From Paludisphaera borealis (lineage in GTDB: Bacteria > Planctomycetota > Planctomycetia > Isosphaerales > Isosphaeraceae), in the NCBI RefSeq assembly GCF_001956985.1, contig NZ_CP019082.1:4340001-4404000 (forward strand): 64,000 nucleotides of DNA. The letters are read 5' to 3'. This document shows positions 16,842 through 24,877 of this stretch, piece by piece. The notes beneath the pieces are model-generated. The model was not told the DNA's origin, ran no database searches, and was given only the letters and a program-made list of their open reading frames with translations. The position numbers and the translations under genes are program-made. Each line of letters opens with the position of its first letter. The first letter of the stretch is position 1.

Positions 16842-17747
16842 TCAGGCCTTGAGGAACGCGATGGCGTCGGTGGTGCGCTTGAGGATGTCGTCGACCTGAT
16901 CGGTGTTCTCGAAGCCGATGATGAAGGAGTCGACCGAGCCCAGGCCCAGGACGAAGCGGAGCGATTCGTCCTTGCCTTCGGGGGTGGTGATCCGGCCTTC
17001 GCCGAGGATCTTCATGCCGATGACCCCCTTGCCGGCGTTGTGCATCTCTTCGAGAACCGAGGCGACCTCGTCGGGCTTCTTGTCGTCCATGATCAGCCCC
17101 TGGGGGTTGATCCGGGCCAGGTTGACCTCGACGAACGGGGTCTTGGACGAGTGCCGCAGCGGGTCCATGCCGTGGTTGCTGGTGCCGTGGGCGCGGATCA
17201 GCTTCTCCTGCTTGGCCTGCATCAGGTATTCCATCGCCCCCTGGTGCTCGGCGGTCCAGCCGTCCTTGGTCATGCAGTGCAGCAGGACGATGTCGATGTA
17301 GTCGACGCCCAACTCCATGCGGTAGCGGTCCAGGTGGTCGCGGGTGGTGATCGCGTCGGTGGCGTGGGTCTTGGTCTGGATCACGTACTGGTCGCGGGGG
17401 ACGCCCTTGAGGGCCTCGCGGAGATACACGTGCGAGCCGTACTGGTCGGCCACGTCGAAGAAGTTGACGCCGTGGTCGAGCGCGTGGCGGACGACCTTGG
17501 TGAAGCCCTTGACCCCCAGCTTGGTCTGCTTGCTCGATTGGCCCGAACCGACGCTGCCGGTCCCCATCCCCACCAGCGAGACCTGGACGCCGCTCTTGCC
17601 GAGCGCCACCTTGGCCGTCGGCCCGGCGGGCAGCTCGCGCTTGGCGCGGACCGCGCCGGCCGCGAAGGCCGAACCGGACGCCGTCAGGACCGCGCTCGCG
17701 GCCGTCGCCTGAGCCAGAAAATCACGACGATTCAGAGGAGGCGTCAT
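16842..17747 (-). CDS. Tat-exported aldo/keto reductase
   Basis: A 301-residue protein with an N-terminal Tat signal (NRRDFLAQATAASAVLTASG) followed by an aldo/keto reductase barrel. The catalytic tetrad is visible: Asp in NFFDVADQYGSH, Tyr in the same motif, Lys in VIQTKTHATD and His in IVLLHCMTKD. The family uses NADPH; export through Tat fits folding with cofactor in the cytoplasm. It lies 53 bases downstream of the acetyltransferase start, on the same strand and upstream in transcription. The substrate is unknown. Confidence 0.93.
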   Translation of the reverse strand: MTPPLNRRDFLAQATAASAVLTASGSAFAAGAVRAKRELPAGPTAKVALGKSGVQVSLVGMGTGSVGSGQSSKQTKLGVKGFTKVVRHALDHGVNFFDVADQYGSHVYLREALKGVPRDQYVIQTKTHATDAITTRDHLDRYRMELGVDYIDIVLLHCMTKDGWTAEHQGAMEYLMQAKQEKLIRAHGTSNHGMDPLRHSSKTPFVEVNLARINPQGLIMDDKKPDEVASVLEEMHNAGKGVIGMKILGEGRITTPEGKDESLRFVLGLGSVDSFIIGFENTDQVDDILKRTTDAIAFLKA

Positions 17748-18147
17748 GAGCGGAATCTCCCGATGTCTCGGTTGGAGTTGGGATGCGCGATCCCGAACGG
17801 ACCACGACCCGTCGAGCGACGGTCGCGAACGGCTTTCGATTCTATCGGAACACCAGCCCTGCTACTATAGATTCCCACTCGGGGATGTTGAAGCAGTCGC
17901 GCCGGGCGCTGGAACGTGCTGGGGGCCGTCCACGAGCAACATCCGGACGGAGTCGTGATCGCCGATCGAGGACGACGCCTGGCTCGACGAACGATCGATC
18001 GCCGGCCTTATGGCGACCCCGGAAGGCCGAGGCATGAGCTTACGCCGGCCCTCAAAGGCCCATGGGATTGGTCCGCCGAGGGCGAGCATTGTATGAGAAT
18101 CAGCTGCCGTGGCGGGCCGTGTACGCTGCGGCGCGAGGTTAGGCGGC
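17748..18147. other. Intergenic region, no gene recognised
   Basis: About 400 bases between the reductase start and the stop of the two-TM gene. It should carry the reductase promoter. The GC content falls towards 18150. Only short, unconvincing open frames are present. Confidence 0.4.
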
Positions 18148-18729
18148 TCACCCACTCGCTGTGCCAACGTCATTCACGAACATACGGAGAATGTCACCCG
18201 TCTTGAATCCCTGATTCTTGTGACCCAGATCCCTGCGCATCGCCAGAATGAGTTGTTCAAGATCGACCAAAATTTTACTCGACTCAGACTGTTGCTCCGC
18301 GTTCATTGAGGAATAGCGAAACTTCACCCATGCGGCGATTACTTCATCCGATCCCCAAACCATCATGCGCTGTGTATACTCTGAAAGGAACCGGATGACC
18401 TCCTCGTCAGAGAGGGGCGTGTCGCCTGCCTTACCGGAAAACAAGTACTTCAGCCAGAATTTGATAAAGTCCTCGTATACAGGGATTTTCCTCTCGCGAT
18501 GTTCCTTTGTGATCAGTGTAAGAGCCTCAAGCCGCTTTCCAACAACCACGGTGAGAACTGAGACCGTTACAGTTGCGAATGCCGCCACGATAGCTGCTGC
18601 GATGTTCGGATTCAGCCCGGCAAACGTGGAGATCAGATAGTGGCCGAGCCAGATTAACCCCGAAACGATCAGACTGAGGAGCACAAGGCCAAGAAGGGCA
18701 TTCCAAATCGTCGATCTTTCGTTGGGCAA
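18148..18729 (-). CDS. Two-TM membrane protein of unknown function
   Basis: A 193-residue protein starting at ATG 18729, with two transmembrane helices (about residues 10-35, LLGLVLLSLIVSGLIWLGHY, and 42-65, AAAIVAAFATVTVSVLTVVV) and a cytoplasmic helical domain (ITKEHRERKIPVYEDFIKFW, then LSDEEVIRFLSEYTQRMMVW). Codon use and base composition are clearly AT-richer than the surrounding genes, which suggests transfer. I recognise no named domain. The context is a string of toxin-antitoxin and mobile-type genes to 25.4 kb. Confidence 0.75.
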   Translation of the reverse strand: MPNERSTIWNALLGLVLLSLIVSGLIWLGHYLISTFAGLNPNIAAAIVAAFATVTVSVLTVVVGKRLEALTLITKEHRERKIPVYEDFIKFWLKYLFSGKAGDTPLSDEEVIRFLSEYTQRMMVWGSDEVIAAWVKFRYSSMNAEQQSESSKILVDLEQLILAMRRDLGHKNQGFKTGDILRMFVNDVGTASG

Positions 18730-19083
18730 TGATTCTCTCCTCCTCCGACTAACGCCAAGGATCAGCGGATCGACCCGCCGAGATACACCTTGATGTTATC
18801 AAAAAACGTCACGGCGAGGAAGTGACCCGGCGTCAAGAAGCCCGGTCTCAGTTCGGCTATCCTTGAGAGAAAGAATACCGACACATGAACTGCTCAAAAA
18901 ATACGCCTCGACAACCACTCAATCCTCGCCAAATCTCCCATTTTCATGGGTTCGGGTGCCGCCAGAATGGCGGCATGACGGCTGACACCGGGATTTGTCC
19001 GGCGGGGCCGAGAAGGTCGCCCGGGGCTATGGCTTTGAGTTCGGCTCGGAGTTGATGGAATGAGGAAGTGGGGGTGGATTGGC
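18730..19083. other. Intergenic region, no gene recognised
   Basis: About 350 bases of mixed composition between the two-TM gene start and the vapC remnant. No conserved frame or repeat was identified. Confidence 0.35.
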
Positions 19084-19424
19084 TCACGTCAGAACCTCGA
19101 CGGTAATGGCGGCGCACCCGGCTAGCGGGCCGTCGTTGGTCAGGAACAGGCCGCAGCCGTGTTCGAGGGCGGCGGCAAGGTGCAAGGCGTCGGGGAGCTT
19201 GATTTTCAGGGCCGAAGCGACTCGGATTTCGGCGGCGCGCTCGCAGACGGCGGCGGTCATCGGCAGCATCTCCACGGCCGAACTCGAAAAGAACCGTTGA
19301 TAATCCGCCAGCACGGCGGCGTCTCCGTCGTTGAGCGGGCCAATCGAGTCACGATCTTCGGGGGCCAGAGCGGATTCTTCTCGACCAGATAGATGACGCA
19401 GTTCGTATCGAGACAGATCTTCAT
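19084..19424 (-). pseudogene. Degenerate VapC-type PIN-domain ribonuclease toxin
   Basis: The start is intact (ATG 19424; MKICLDTNCVIYLVEKNPLW, with the first catalytic Asp in LDTN), and the C-terminal half is intact in another frame (DGDAAVLADYQRFF, then KLPDALHLAAALEHGCGLFL). Between them, near 19328-19340, the frame changes by one base and the segment that normally carries the second acidic residue (a T-E-C type helix) is missing. The remaining length, about 113 codons, is shorter than the usual 130-140. The product is therefore expected to be inactive. Its start overlaps the antitoxin stop by ATGA. Confidence 0.8.
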
Positions 19425-19735
19425 GGGTGCTGCTCGCGCAGGCGACGGGATTCCTCCCGAAGCCGCTCGATAGCCTGGAGGCGCTCCTCCCAGTGTTCCC
19501 TCGTCTCTCGGCGTTCCGCTTCGACTTGCTCGGCGGAGCGTGGTACGAAGCCCCTCGCCTTCTGACCCGCCCAGATCGACTGCATCATGTCCCAGAACGG
19601 ATCGCCCTGCGGCAGGCTGGACAGGGGTTGCACGATGATCTGGACTCGACCGGCGGGCAGCCTTGCCGGTTCGTCGAGCACCAACGTCCCGTCGGCTTGA
19701 ACCGTCCCCTCGATCACGATCTCGTGTGGATTCAC
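19421..19735 (-). CDS. VapB-like antitoxin
   Basis: A 104-residue protein. GTG 19735 is chosen because AAAGGAG lies seven bases upstream; longer in-frame starts lack such a site. The N-terminal strands (NPHEIVIEGTVQADGTLVLD, then EPARLPAGRVQIIVQPL) resemble the small beta-barrel DNA-binding antitoxins that precede PIN toxins. The C-terminal half is a charged helix (ERRETREHWEERLQAIERLR) that would wrap the toxin. Its stop overlaps the vapC start (ATGA), showing translational coupling to a toxin that is now broken. Confidence 0.72.
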   Translation of the reverse strand: MNPHEIVIEGTVQADGTLVLDEPARLPAGRVQIIVQPLSSLPQGDPFWDMMQSIWAGQKARGFVPRSAEQVEAERRETREHWEERLQAIERLREESRRLREQHP

Positions 19736-19828
19736 GGGAGATCTCCTTTGGATGAGCATGCCCATGATTCTAGCCGAAGAGCCGCCCCTCGGTCCAAGTT
19801 TCGAGTCCGTCTTGCGGTGTGGGATGTT

Positions 19829-19856
19829 CCCTCGCTTGCGCTTCGGGCTTGTATTC
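19829..19856. repeat. Single arm of the family A palindromic repeat
   Basis: This stretch contains TGCGCTTCGGGCTTGTATTC, matching the right arm of the element at 1702-1729. No second arm is seen. It lies upstream of both the antitoxin (minus strand) and ribE (plus strand). Confidence 0.7.
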
Positions 19857-19921
19857 GAAGAGGGTGGGGCGGAAGCTGGAGTGGAGGCCATTTGAACGGG
19901 AATCTCCCTTGGAGCGACGGT

Positions 19922-20515
19922 GTGTTCACGGGATTGGTTGAGGCGATGGGTCGGATCGAGCGGACGGCCGATGAAGACGCGGGCAAGCGGTTGACGATCA
20001 CCTGGCCGGGGCTCGACGGGGTGCTCGCCCTGGGCGAGAGTGTGGCGATCAACGGTTGCTGCCTGTCGGTGGTCGCGGCCGGGCCCGACGTGTTCGAGGT
20101 CCAGGCGGGGCCCGAGACCCTCTTGCGGACGAACCTGGGGGCGAAGAAGCCGGGCGACGCCGTGAACCTGGAGCGCGCGGTGCGCGTCGGCGACCGGCTC
20201 GGCGGCCACTTCGTCCAGGGGCACGTCGACGCCACGGCCGTCGTACGCGACCGCCGCCGCGAGGGGGAGTGGGAGTTCTTCGCGTTCAACATCGACCCGG
20301 CCTGGACCGTGCTGATGGTCCCCAAGGGCTCGATCGCCGTCGACGGCGTCAGCCTGACGCTGGTGGACGTCGAGACCGACGGCTTCTCGATCATGCTCAT
20401 CCCCCACACCCTGGCCGCCACCACCTTCGGGCTCCTCGAACCCGGCGCCCGCGTCAACGTCGAAACCGACGTCCTCGCCAAACACGTGCAAAAACTGCTC
20501 GGACAATCTCGCTAA
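19922..20515 (+). CDS. ribE: Riboflavin synthase alpha chain
   Basis: A 197-residue enzyme that converts two 6,7-dimethyl-8-ribityllumazine molecules to riboflavin. The start GTG 19922 gives the family N-terminus MFTGLVEAMG and has GGAG seven bases upstream. The two lumazine-binding repeats are visible (about 1-95 and 96-190), the first with SVAINGCCLSV and the second with GHFVQGHVDATA, SIAVDGVSLTL and the C-terminal IPHTLAATTF. Length is normal. No FMN riboswitch was recognised upstream, and no other rib gene is adjacent; rsmA follows after 25 bases and may be co-transcribed. Confidence 0.96.
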   Translation: MFTGLVEAMGRIERTADEDAGKRLTITWPGLDGVLALGESVAINGCCLSVVAAGPDVFEVQAGPETLLRTNLGAKKPGDAVNLERAVRVGDRLGGHFVQGHVDATAVVRDRRREGEWEFFAFNIDPAWTVLMVPKGSIAVDGVSLTLVDVETDGFSIMLIPHTLAATTFGLLEPGARVNVETDVLAKHVQKLLGQSR

Positions 20516-20540
20516 TCCCTCTTCACGATTCGATATATTG

Positions 20541-21488
20541 ATGTCCACGCCTCCGACCCGTCAGACCCAGTCGTACCTTCGCGGCCTGTTCGCCCAGCGC
20601 GGGCTGTCGCCACGGCACCGGCTCGGTCAAAACTTCCTGATCGACCTGAATCTGCACGACGTGATCGCCGAAACGGCGGTGGTCGGGCCGGGCGACCTGG
20701 TGCTCGAAGTGGGCACCGGCGCGGGGGCTCTCACCAGCCTGATGGCCGAACGCGGCGCGGAGGTGCTGGCCGTCGAGCTTGATCCGGGCATGTTCGAGCT
20801 GGCGCGCGAGGCGACCGCCGGGGCGAAGGTGCGGATCTTGAACGTCGACGCCCTGGCGGGCAAGCACGCGATCGAGCCCCAGGTGCTCGACGCCCTCCGC
20901 GAGGCGCGCGGGGCCGAGAACCGGCCGTACAAGCTGGTGGCGAACCTGCCGTACAACATCGCCACCCCCTTGATCATGAACCTGCTGGTCGACGACGCGA
21001 TCCGGCCCGAGCTGATGGTGGTGACGATCCAGAAGGAGCTGGCCGAGCGGATGACGGCCGCCGCGGCGACCTCCGACCACGGGGCGCTCTCGGTCTTGAT
21101 CCAGGCCCTCGCCGACGTCGAGATCGCGCGGATTTTGCCTCCGTCGGTCTTCTGGCCGCGTCCCAAGGTGGAGTCGGCCGTCGTATCGATCCGGCCCGTC
21201 CCCGAGCGTCGCGAGGCGATCGGCGACCTCGCCTGGTTCCACCGGATCGTCCGCGAAGTCTTCCTCTACCGCCGCAAGAACCTCCGCCACGTCCTCAGCG
21301 GCGTCGAACGCGACCGCTGGACCAAGGCCGACGTCGACGTCCTCCTCGCCTCCCTCGGCCTCGACGGCCGCCTCCGCGCCGAAGCCCTTCAAGTCGACGA
21401 ATGGATCACCCTGACCAAAGCCCTCAAAGCCCAATGGCCGGACGCCCCGCCGCCCGAGATCGAGGCCGTGGACGAGGACGACGAGTAA
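20541..21488 (+). CDS. rsmA: 16S rRNA (adenine-N6,N6)-dimethyltransferase
   Basis: A 315-residue KsgA/RsmA enzyme that dimethylates the two adjacent adenines near the 3' end of 16S rRNA in late small-subunit assembly. Visible motifs are RLGQNFLIDLNLHDVIAETA (N-terminal signature), LVLEVGTGAGALTSLMAERG (SAM-binding motif I), VLAVELDPGMF (motif II) and KLVANLPYNIATPL (catalytic motif IV, NLPY). The C-terminal domain is complete. The upstream TTG at 20538 is less likely than ATG 20541. The gene ends before a probable bidirectional terminator. Confidence 0.97.
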   Translation: MSTPPTRQTQSYLRGLFAQRGLSPRHRLGQNFLIDLNLHDVIAETAVVGPGDLVLEVGTGAGALTSLMAERGAEVLAVELDPGMFELAREATAGAKVRILNVDALAGKHAIEPQVLDALREARGAENRPYKLVANLPYNIATPLIMNLLVDDAIRPELMVVTIQKELAERMTAAAATSDHGALSVLIQALADVEIARILPPSVFWPRPKVESAVVSIRPVPERREAIGDLAWFHRIVREVFLYRRKNLRHVLSGVERDRWTKADVDVLLASLGLDGRLRAEALQVDEWITLTKALKAQWPDAPPPEIEAVDEDDE

Positions 21489-21565
21489 CCGGGCCTCCGC
21501 CGTCGAATCGCGACGCCTCCGGCAACCGCCGCTAGAGGATTGTTTGACGGCGCGGAGTCCGCCTC

Positions 21566-21594
21566 AGGCCGGCCTTCCCGTTTATGGCCGGCCT
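21566..21594. terminator. Probable bidirectional terminator hairpin
   Basis: AGGCCGGCC (21566-21574) and GGCCGGCCT (21586-21594) can pair across an 11-base loop between the convergent rsmA and HepT genes; the right arm overlaps the last codons of the HepT gene. Confidence 0.55.
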
Positions 21595-21926
21595 TCATCC
21601 TTGAAGGCTTGGAGCGTCCGCAGCAGTTCGGGGATCTTCGTCTCGATGGCGTTCCAGACGATGTCGTCGTCGACCCGGTAGTACACGTGCGAGATCCAGT
21701 CGCGCATCCCGGCGATCTTCTTCCACTCGACGCCCGGCATCGCGGCTCGCACGTCGTCGGGCAGGTGTTTCGTCGCTTCCCCGATCACCTCGAGGTTGCG
21801 CAAGACCGCGTCCATGACGAGTTCCAGCTCGACCAACTGCTCCTGATTCATCCCCGAGGTGAATCGGAGGATCTTCTCGCAGCATTCGATGATGTCGTCG
21901 ATCCGCTGCTCGTGGTTACGGGACAA
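21582..21926 (-). CDS. hepT: HepT-like (DUF86) toxin
   Basis: A 114-residue helical protein of the HepT/DUF86 family. The RNase motif R-x4-H-x-Y is present as RDWISHVY (about residues 77-84), and the IGEATKHLPDDVRAAMPGVE segment is typical. In characterised pairs, HepT is an RNase or growth inhibitor that the MNT partner inactivates, in some by AMPylation of the Tyr of the motif. It overlaps the upstream MNT gene by 11 bases on the same strand and is the last gene of a dinD-MNT-HepT operon. Confidence 0.9.
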   Translation of the reverse strand: MSRNHEQRIDDIIECCEKILRFTSGMNQEQLVELELVMDAVLRNLEVIGEATKHLPDDVRAAMPGVEWKKIAGMRDWISHVYYRVDDDIVWNAIETKIPELLRTLQAFKDEGRP

Positions 21927-22209
21927 GGATGGCCTCCTTGTGGATTTTCGCTTCCATCGCGGGGCGCAGGCATTTCGGCGTGAGCAGGTCCACCCGCCTC
22001 CCGAACAGATCCTCCAGGTCGAGCTTCAGGCCCATGAAGTCGTCGAAAGTGGCCTTGCCCTCGAACGTGACGAGGATGTCCACGTCGCTGTCCTCCCGCT
22101 CGTCGCCCCGCGCCATCGAACCGAAGACGGCAAGCGACTTGACCCCGTAACGCCGACGCAGGGCGGGGGCTTCGGCTTTCAGGCGTTCGAGTAAGGTTTG
22201 GCGGTCCAT
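21916..22209 (-). CDS. mntA: MNT-type nucleotidyltransferase antitoxin
   Basis: A 97-residue minimal nucleotidyltransferase. The G-S-x10-D-x-D motif is intact (FGSMARGDEREDSDVDILV, about residues 29-47), with a third acidic position in LDLEDLFGRRVDLLTP. Such proteins AMPylate HepT-type toxins. The start (ATG 22209) is only four bases after the dinD stop, so the three genes are almost certainly one transcript. Confidence 0.92.
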   Translation of the reverse strand: MDRQTLLERLKAEAPALRRRYGVKSLAVFGSMARGDEREDSDVDILVTFEGKATFDDFMGLKLDLEDLFGRRVDLLTPKCLRPAMEAKIHKEAILVP

Positions 22210-22213
22210 GTCG

Positions 22214-23122
22214 TCAGACCTCGGGTAGTGCTTCCGGCGTGTGGGCTTCTGGCTCGCCCGCCGCGCCGAGGAGCCCCTGGGCGTCGGGGCCGTCGAGGAC
22301 CAGCTTGGGCTTGGCGCGTTTCAGTCGCTTCTCGACTGCCTTGATGGGCTCGGCGGGCGGGATGTTCTCAGGCGGCGTGCCGCCGATCCGCTGGATGGCG
22401 GCGCGGACCTCCTTGCCTACATTTTCATGGGTCTGGATGGCCCGCTGCTCGGTCTTGACCCCGTCCCTCGCCAGCTTCTCACGGGTCTGGGTCATGCGGA
22501 ACTGGTTCGCGGCCAGCTCGGTCGCGTCCATCCGGTCCATCAGTTGGTCTTTGGCGGGAACGCCCTTCCGCTTCTTGATCGCCTCGTTGCCGAGCCCGCC
22601 GTACATCCCCTTGTATCCGGCGTCGTGGAAAATGCCGAACATCGGGTTGCTCACGCCCGCCCGTCGAGCCGCGCCGGAGAGGTTCTTGAATTGCTCGGCC
22701 GCCTGTCGTCGCAACTCCAGCCGCTCGACGTCGGCGGCGTGGGCGTCGGAAAGCTCCTGGCGGCGGGCCTGGATCGCGAAATACCGCTGGGCCTGGGCGA
22801 TCTCGGGTTTCCGGGGGTCGCCGTTTTGCGCGATCAGGTAGCAGGCGAACCGGGACAGGTGGTAATCGGTAACGACCTGGACGGCCCCCTTGCCGCCCGT
22901 GATCGGTTTGCCGGCGCTGGCAAAGTGATGGTCGCAGTCGTTACCCGATTGCTCGCACGAGGTTTGCGCCTTCTTGACGGCGTTCTCGAACCGCCGCCAC
23001 TGGTCGTACCCCAGAAGCGGCTGGATGTCGCGGGCGCTCCAGTATTCGGCCCCGTGCTCGTTGGCCTGCTTCATGTCTTCAAACGACTTGCCGCCGATGG
23101 CGGGAACCTGCTCATCGCTCAT
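22214..23122 (-). CDS. dinD: DNA damage-inducible protein D
   Basis: A 302-residue protein starting at ATG 23122, with AAAGGAG six bases upstream. It follows the E. coli DinD pattern along its length: ANEHGAEYWSARDIQPLLGY, YHLSRFACYLIAQNGDPRKP, YFAIQARRQELSDAH, AGYKGMYGGLGNEAIKKRKG and MDATELAANQFRMTQTREKL. DinD is LexA-controlled in E. coli and has been reported to inhibit RecA-mediated strand exchange. The last 60 residues are a Pro/Lys-rich tail. It is the first gene of the dinD-MNT-HepT operon, an unusual pairing. No LexA box could be assigned. Confidence 0.92.
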   Translation of the reverse strand: MSDEQVPAIGGKSFEDMKQANEHGAEYWSARDIQPLLGYDQWRRFENAVKKAQTSCEQSGNDCDHHFASAGKPITGGKGAVQVVTDYHLSRFACYLIAQNGDPRKPEIAQAQRYFAIQARRQELSDAHAADVERLELRRQAAEQFKNLSGAARRAGVSNPMFGIFHDAGYKGMYGGLGNEAIKKRKGVPAKDQLMDRMDATELAANQFRMTQTREKLARDGVKTEQRAIQTHENVGKEVRAAIQRIGGTPPENIPPAEPIKAVEKRLKRAKPKLVLDGPDAQGLLGAAGEPEAHTPEALPEV

Positions 23123-23290
23123 GACCGTCTCCTTTGACGGAGTTAGACCCATCGCCGCCTCATTGTGAACAAAAGATTCGTCATTTGCCACGCGACCTTG
23201 GAACTAGACAAGCTGGAAGTTCGCTGAGGGCGGTTCGCGACATTTCCATCGACACGTCGCACAGGGCAGCGCCGTGTTGTACCTTTAAGT

Positions 23291-23661
23291 ATGGCGAAGA
23301 AGCGAGCGAAGCGTGAGGCCCTGCCGGGTGGGACGAGACCCAAGGATTCGACCCCGGCCAAGCTGATTGCGGACCTCCGTGCGCTGATCGAGTCTACGCG
23401 GGCGGGGTGGCCCAGGCCGTCAACTCGGCTCTAGTCGCCCTCTATTGGCAGGTTGGGACCCGAATACGGACGGACGTGCTTCACAACCGGCGCGCCGGTT
23501 ACGGGGAAAAGATTTTGCCGACACTGTCGGCAAAATTGGTTCCCGAGTACGGCCAGGGGTTCAGCGAGCGAAATCTGGCCCGCATGGTTCGTTTTGTCGA
23601 GTGCTTGCTGCCGGCTCCCAGACCATCGCCGTGTTTTCACGACGACCCGCATGAACCATGA
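23291..23661 (+). pseudogene. Remnant of a YhcG/DUF1016 PDDEXK nuclease
   Basis: The N-terminus (ATG 23291, MAKKRAKREALPGG) reads to ADLRALIESTRAG. The DUF1016 N-terminal domain then continues one base out of frame (VAQAVNSALVALYWQVGTRI, then KLVPEYGQGFSERNLARMVR). A second shift follows near 23605-23620, after which SQTIAVFSRR, a likely remnant of the next conserved block, is seen. The whole C-terminal nuclease domain is absent: the sequence breaks off where the AT-rich operon at 23669 begins. DUF1016 proteins are associated with restriction-modification and mobile regions. The lesions look like real decay. Confidence 0.75.
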
Positions 23662-23668
23662 TTGGCCC

Positions 23669-24877
23669 CTAAATCGCGATCGAATACTCCAGTCGTGTCG
23701 ATCTAGCGGGAATTTGGTTAGCCGATCCACCATCGTTTCTGAATACACTTCCTTGCGAGCTTCTAGTCATAAGCAAATTTGCATTCATTGGCTGCGAATC
23801 AAGCTCGACGGGAACTTCAGGGCTCTCATGGGTCGAGATCATGGGAGCATTCGCGCCCGTTGATTGTCCCAACTCCGTGATCTGGTTTAGATCAAATCGA
23901 AAGACTCCATCGACACACAGCGTGAGCAGCCATCTATCATGAACAATAACACATTCAATAGCTTCTTTTGACATCACACGAACTCTCGATTGTTCAAGAG
24001 GATTCACTTCATTAAGGAATGTCCTGGCCAAATTCACGTAAACGTAAATTCCCAAACTAGTAACCACTACAATATGATCGCCCGAGCGCATTACGGAATA
24101 TGCAACACCTTTAATCCCTTCGACCTGAACGACCAAGGGATTCATGTCTTTCGTCAAGTCTTGGATGAGGTGGAGCTTAAGGTCACTGGTTAACATCGCA
24201 GCAGCGTAAGGCCGGAGACTATCACCGACACCGCATAACGACACAAAATCTGAGGCAAATCCATCGCTGTATTGATAGAATCCCAATACATGAACCTCGT
24301 GACTCTGGTCGACGGAAATGACTTGGAAACCACTTGAACGCCCGGCGCACGCCCAAAGTTCGGTGCCATCGGCAATCCCGACATAGGTCATTCTGTAGAA
24401 AACCTTGCCTAGTGTCCGAACATGTAATTTATCTTTGGATTGACGCGACCACCCCCCGATCTCTGGTCGATATGAGACTATCCCATCTAGGCCCATCGGC
24501 ACCATAAACCCGCCCCACCGTGTCGAATAGATGCCATGGCCTCCAGACTCATCACAGATCGTATCCTTACGCGTATAATCGAGTGACCAGCGGTGAATTA
24601 CGGTCCTGTCCGGAGTAGTGATGCCCATGCTTCGGGATGAGGCATCGTGGGCAAATGCCATTCCGTTTACACCGTAGCCGGATCTGTCGCTCGGGAAATA
24701 TGAGCTGAAGGGCGGCGATGGCTCGCCCAATTCTACGTTGATCTGGCCGTCCTCATCGGCATAAGCAAATGCTCTGCCTCTGAACCAAGGGATTTCGCTA
24801 AGATGGGTGACGGTGCCCCCCGGAAGATTGAGTTTCCACTGGGATATAGGTCGTCCGTTGGAGCCTCTTGTTGTCAT
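23669..24877 (-). CDS. Unrecognised 402-residue protein, beta-propeller-like
   Basis: The protein starts at ATG 24877 with a very strong AAAAGGAG site. It is rich in beta-strand-like segments with repeated aromatic/hydrophobic patterns about 45-60 residues apart (FRGRAFAYADEDGQINVELG, YSTRWGGFMVPMGLDGIVSY, IADGTELWACAGRSSGFQVI, VMRSGDHIVVVTSLGIYVYV, VIVHDRWLLTLCVDGVFRFD), as in a beta-propeller. No signal peptide or catalytic motif is seen. Base composition is clearly AT-richer than the flanks. The start overlaps the stop of the upstream gene (ATGA), so the two are coupled. It may belong to a conflict system that uses propeller adaptors, but that is speculative. Confidence 0.7.
   Translation of the reverse strand: MTTRGSNGRPISQWKLNLPGGTVTHLSEIPWFRGRAFAYADEDGQINVELGEPSPPFSSYFPSDRSGYGVNGMAFAHDASSRSMGITTPDRTVIHRWSLDYTRKDTICDESGGHGIYSTRWGGFMVPMGLDGIVSYRPEIGGWSRQSKDKLHVRTLGKVFYRMTYVGIADGTELWACAGRSSGFQVISVDQSHEVHVLGFYQYSDGFASDFVSLCGVGDSLRPYAAAMLTSDLKLHLIQDLTKDMNPLVVQVEGIKGVAYSVMRSGDHIVVVTSLGIYVYVNLARTFLNEVNPLEQSRVRVMSKEAIECVIVHDRWLLTLCVDGVFRFDLNQITELGQSTGANAPMISTHESPEVPVELDSQPMNANLLMTRSSQGSVFRNDGGSANQIPARSTRLEYSIAI

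Noticed and set aside
17865-18173. Minus-strand frame of 102 codons downstream of the two-TM gene
   Set aside because: Overlaps the real stop region of the two-TM gene in another frame and has no ribosome site or coherent composition.
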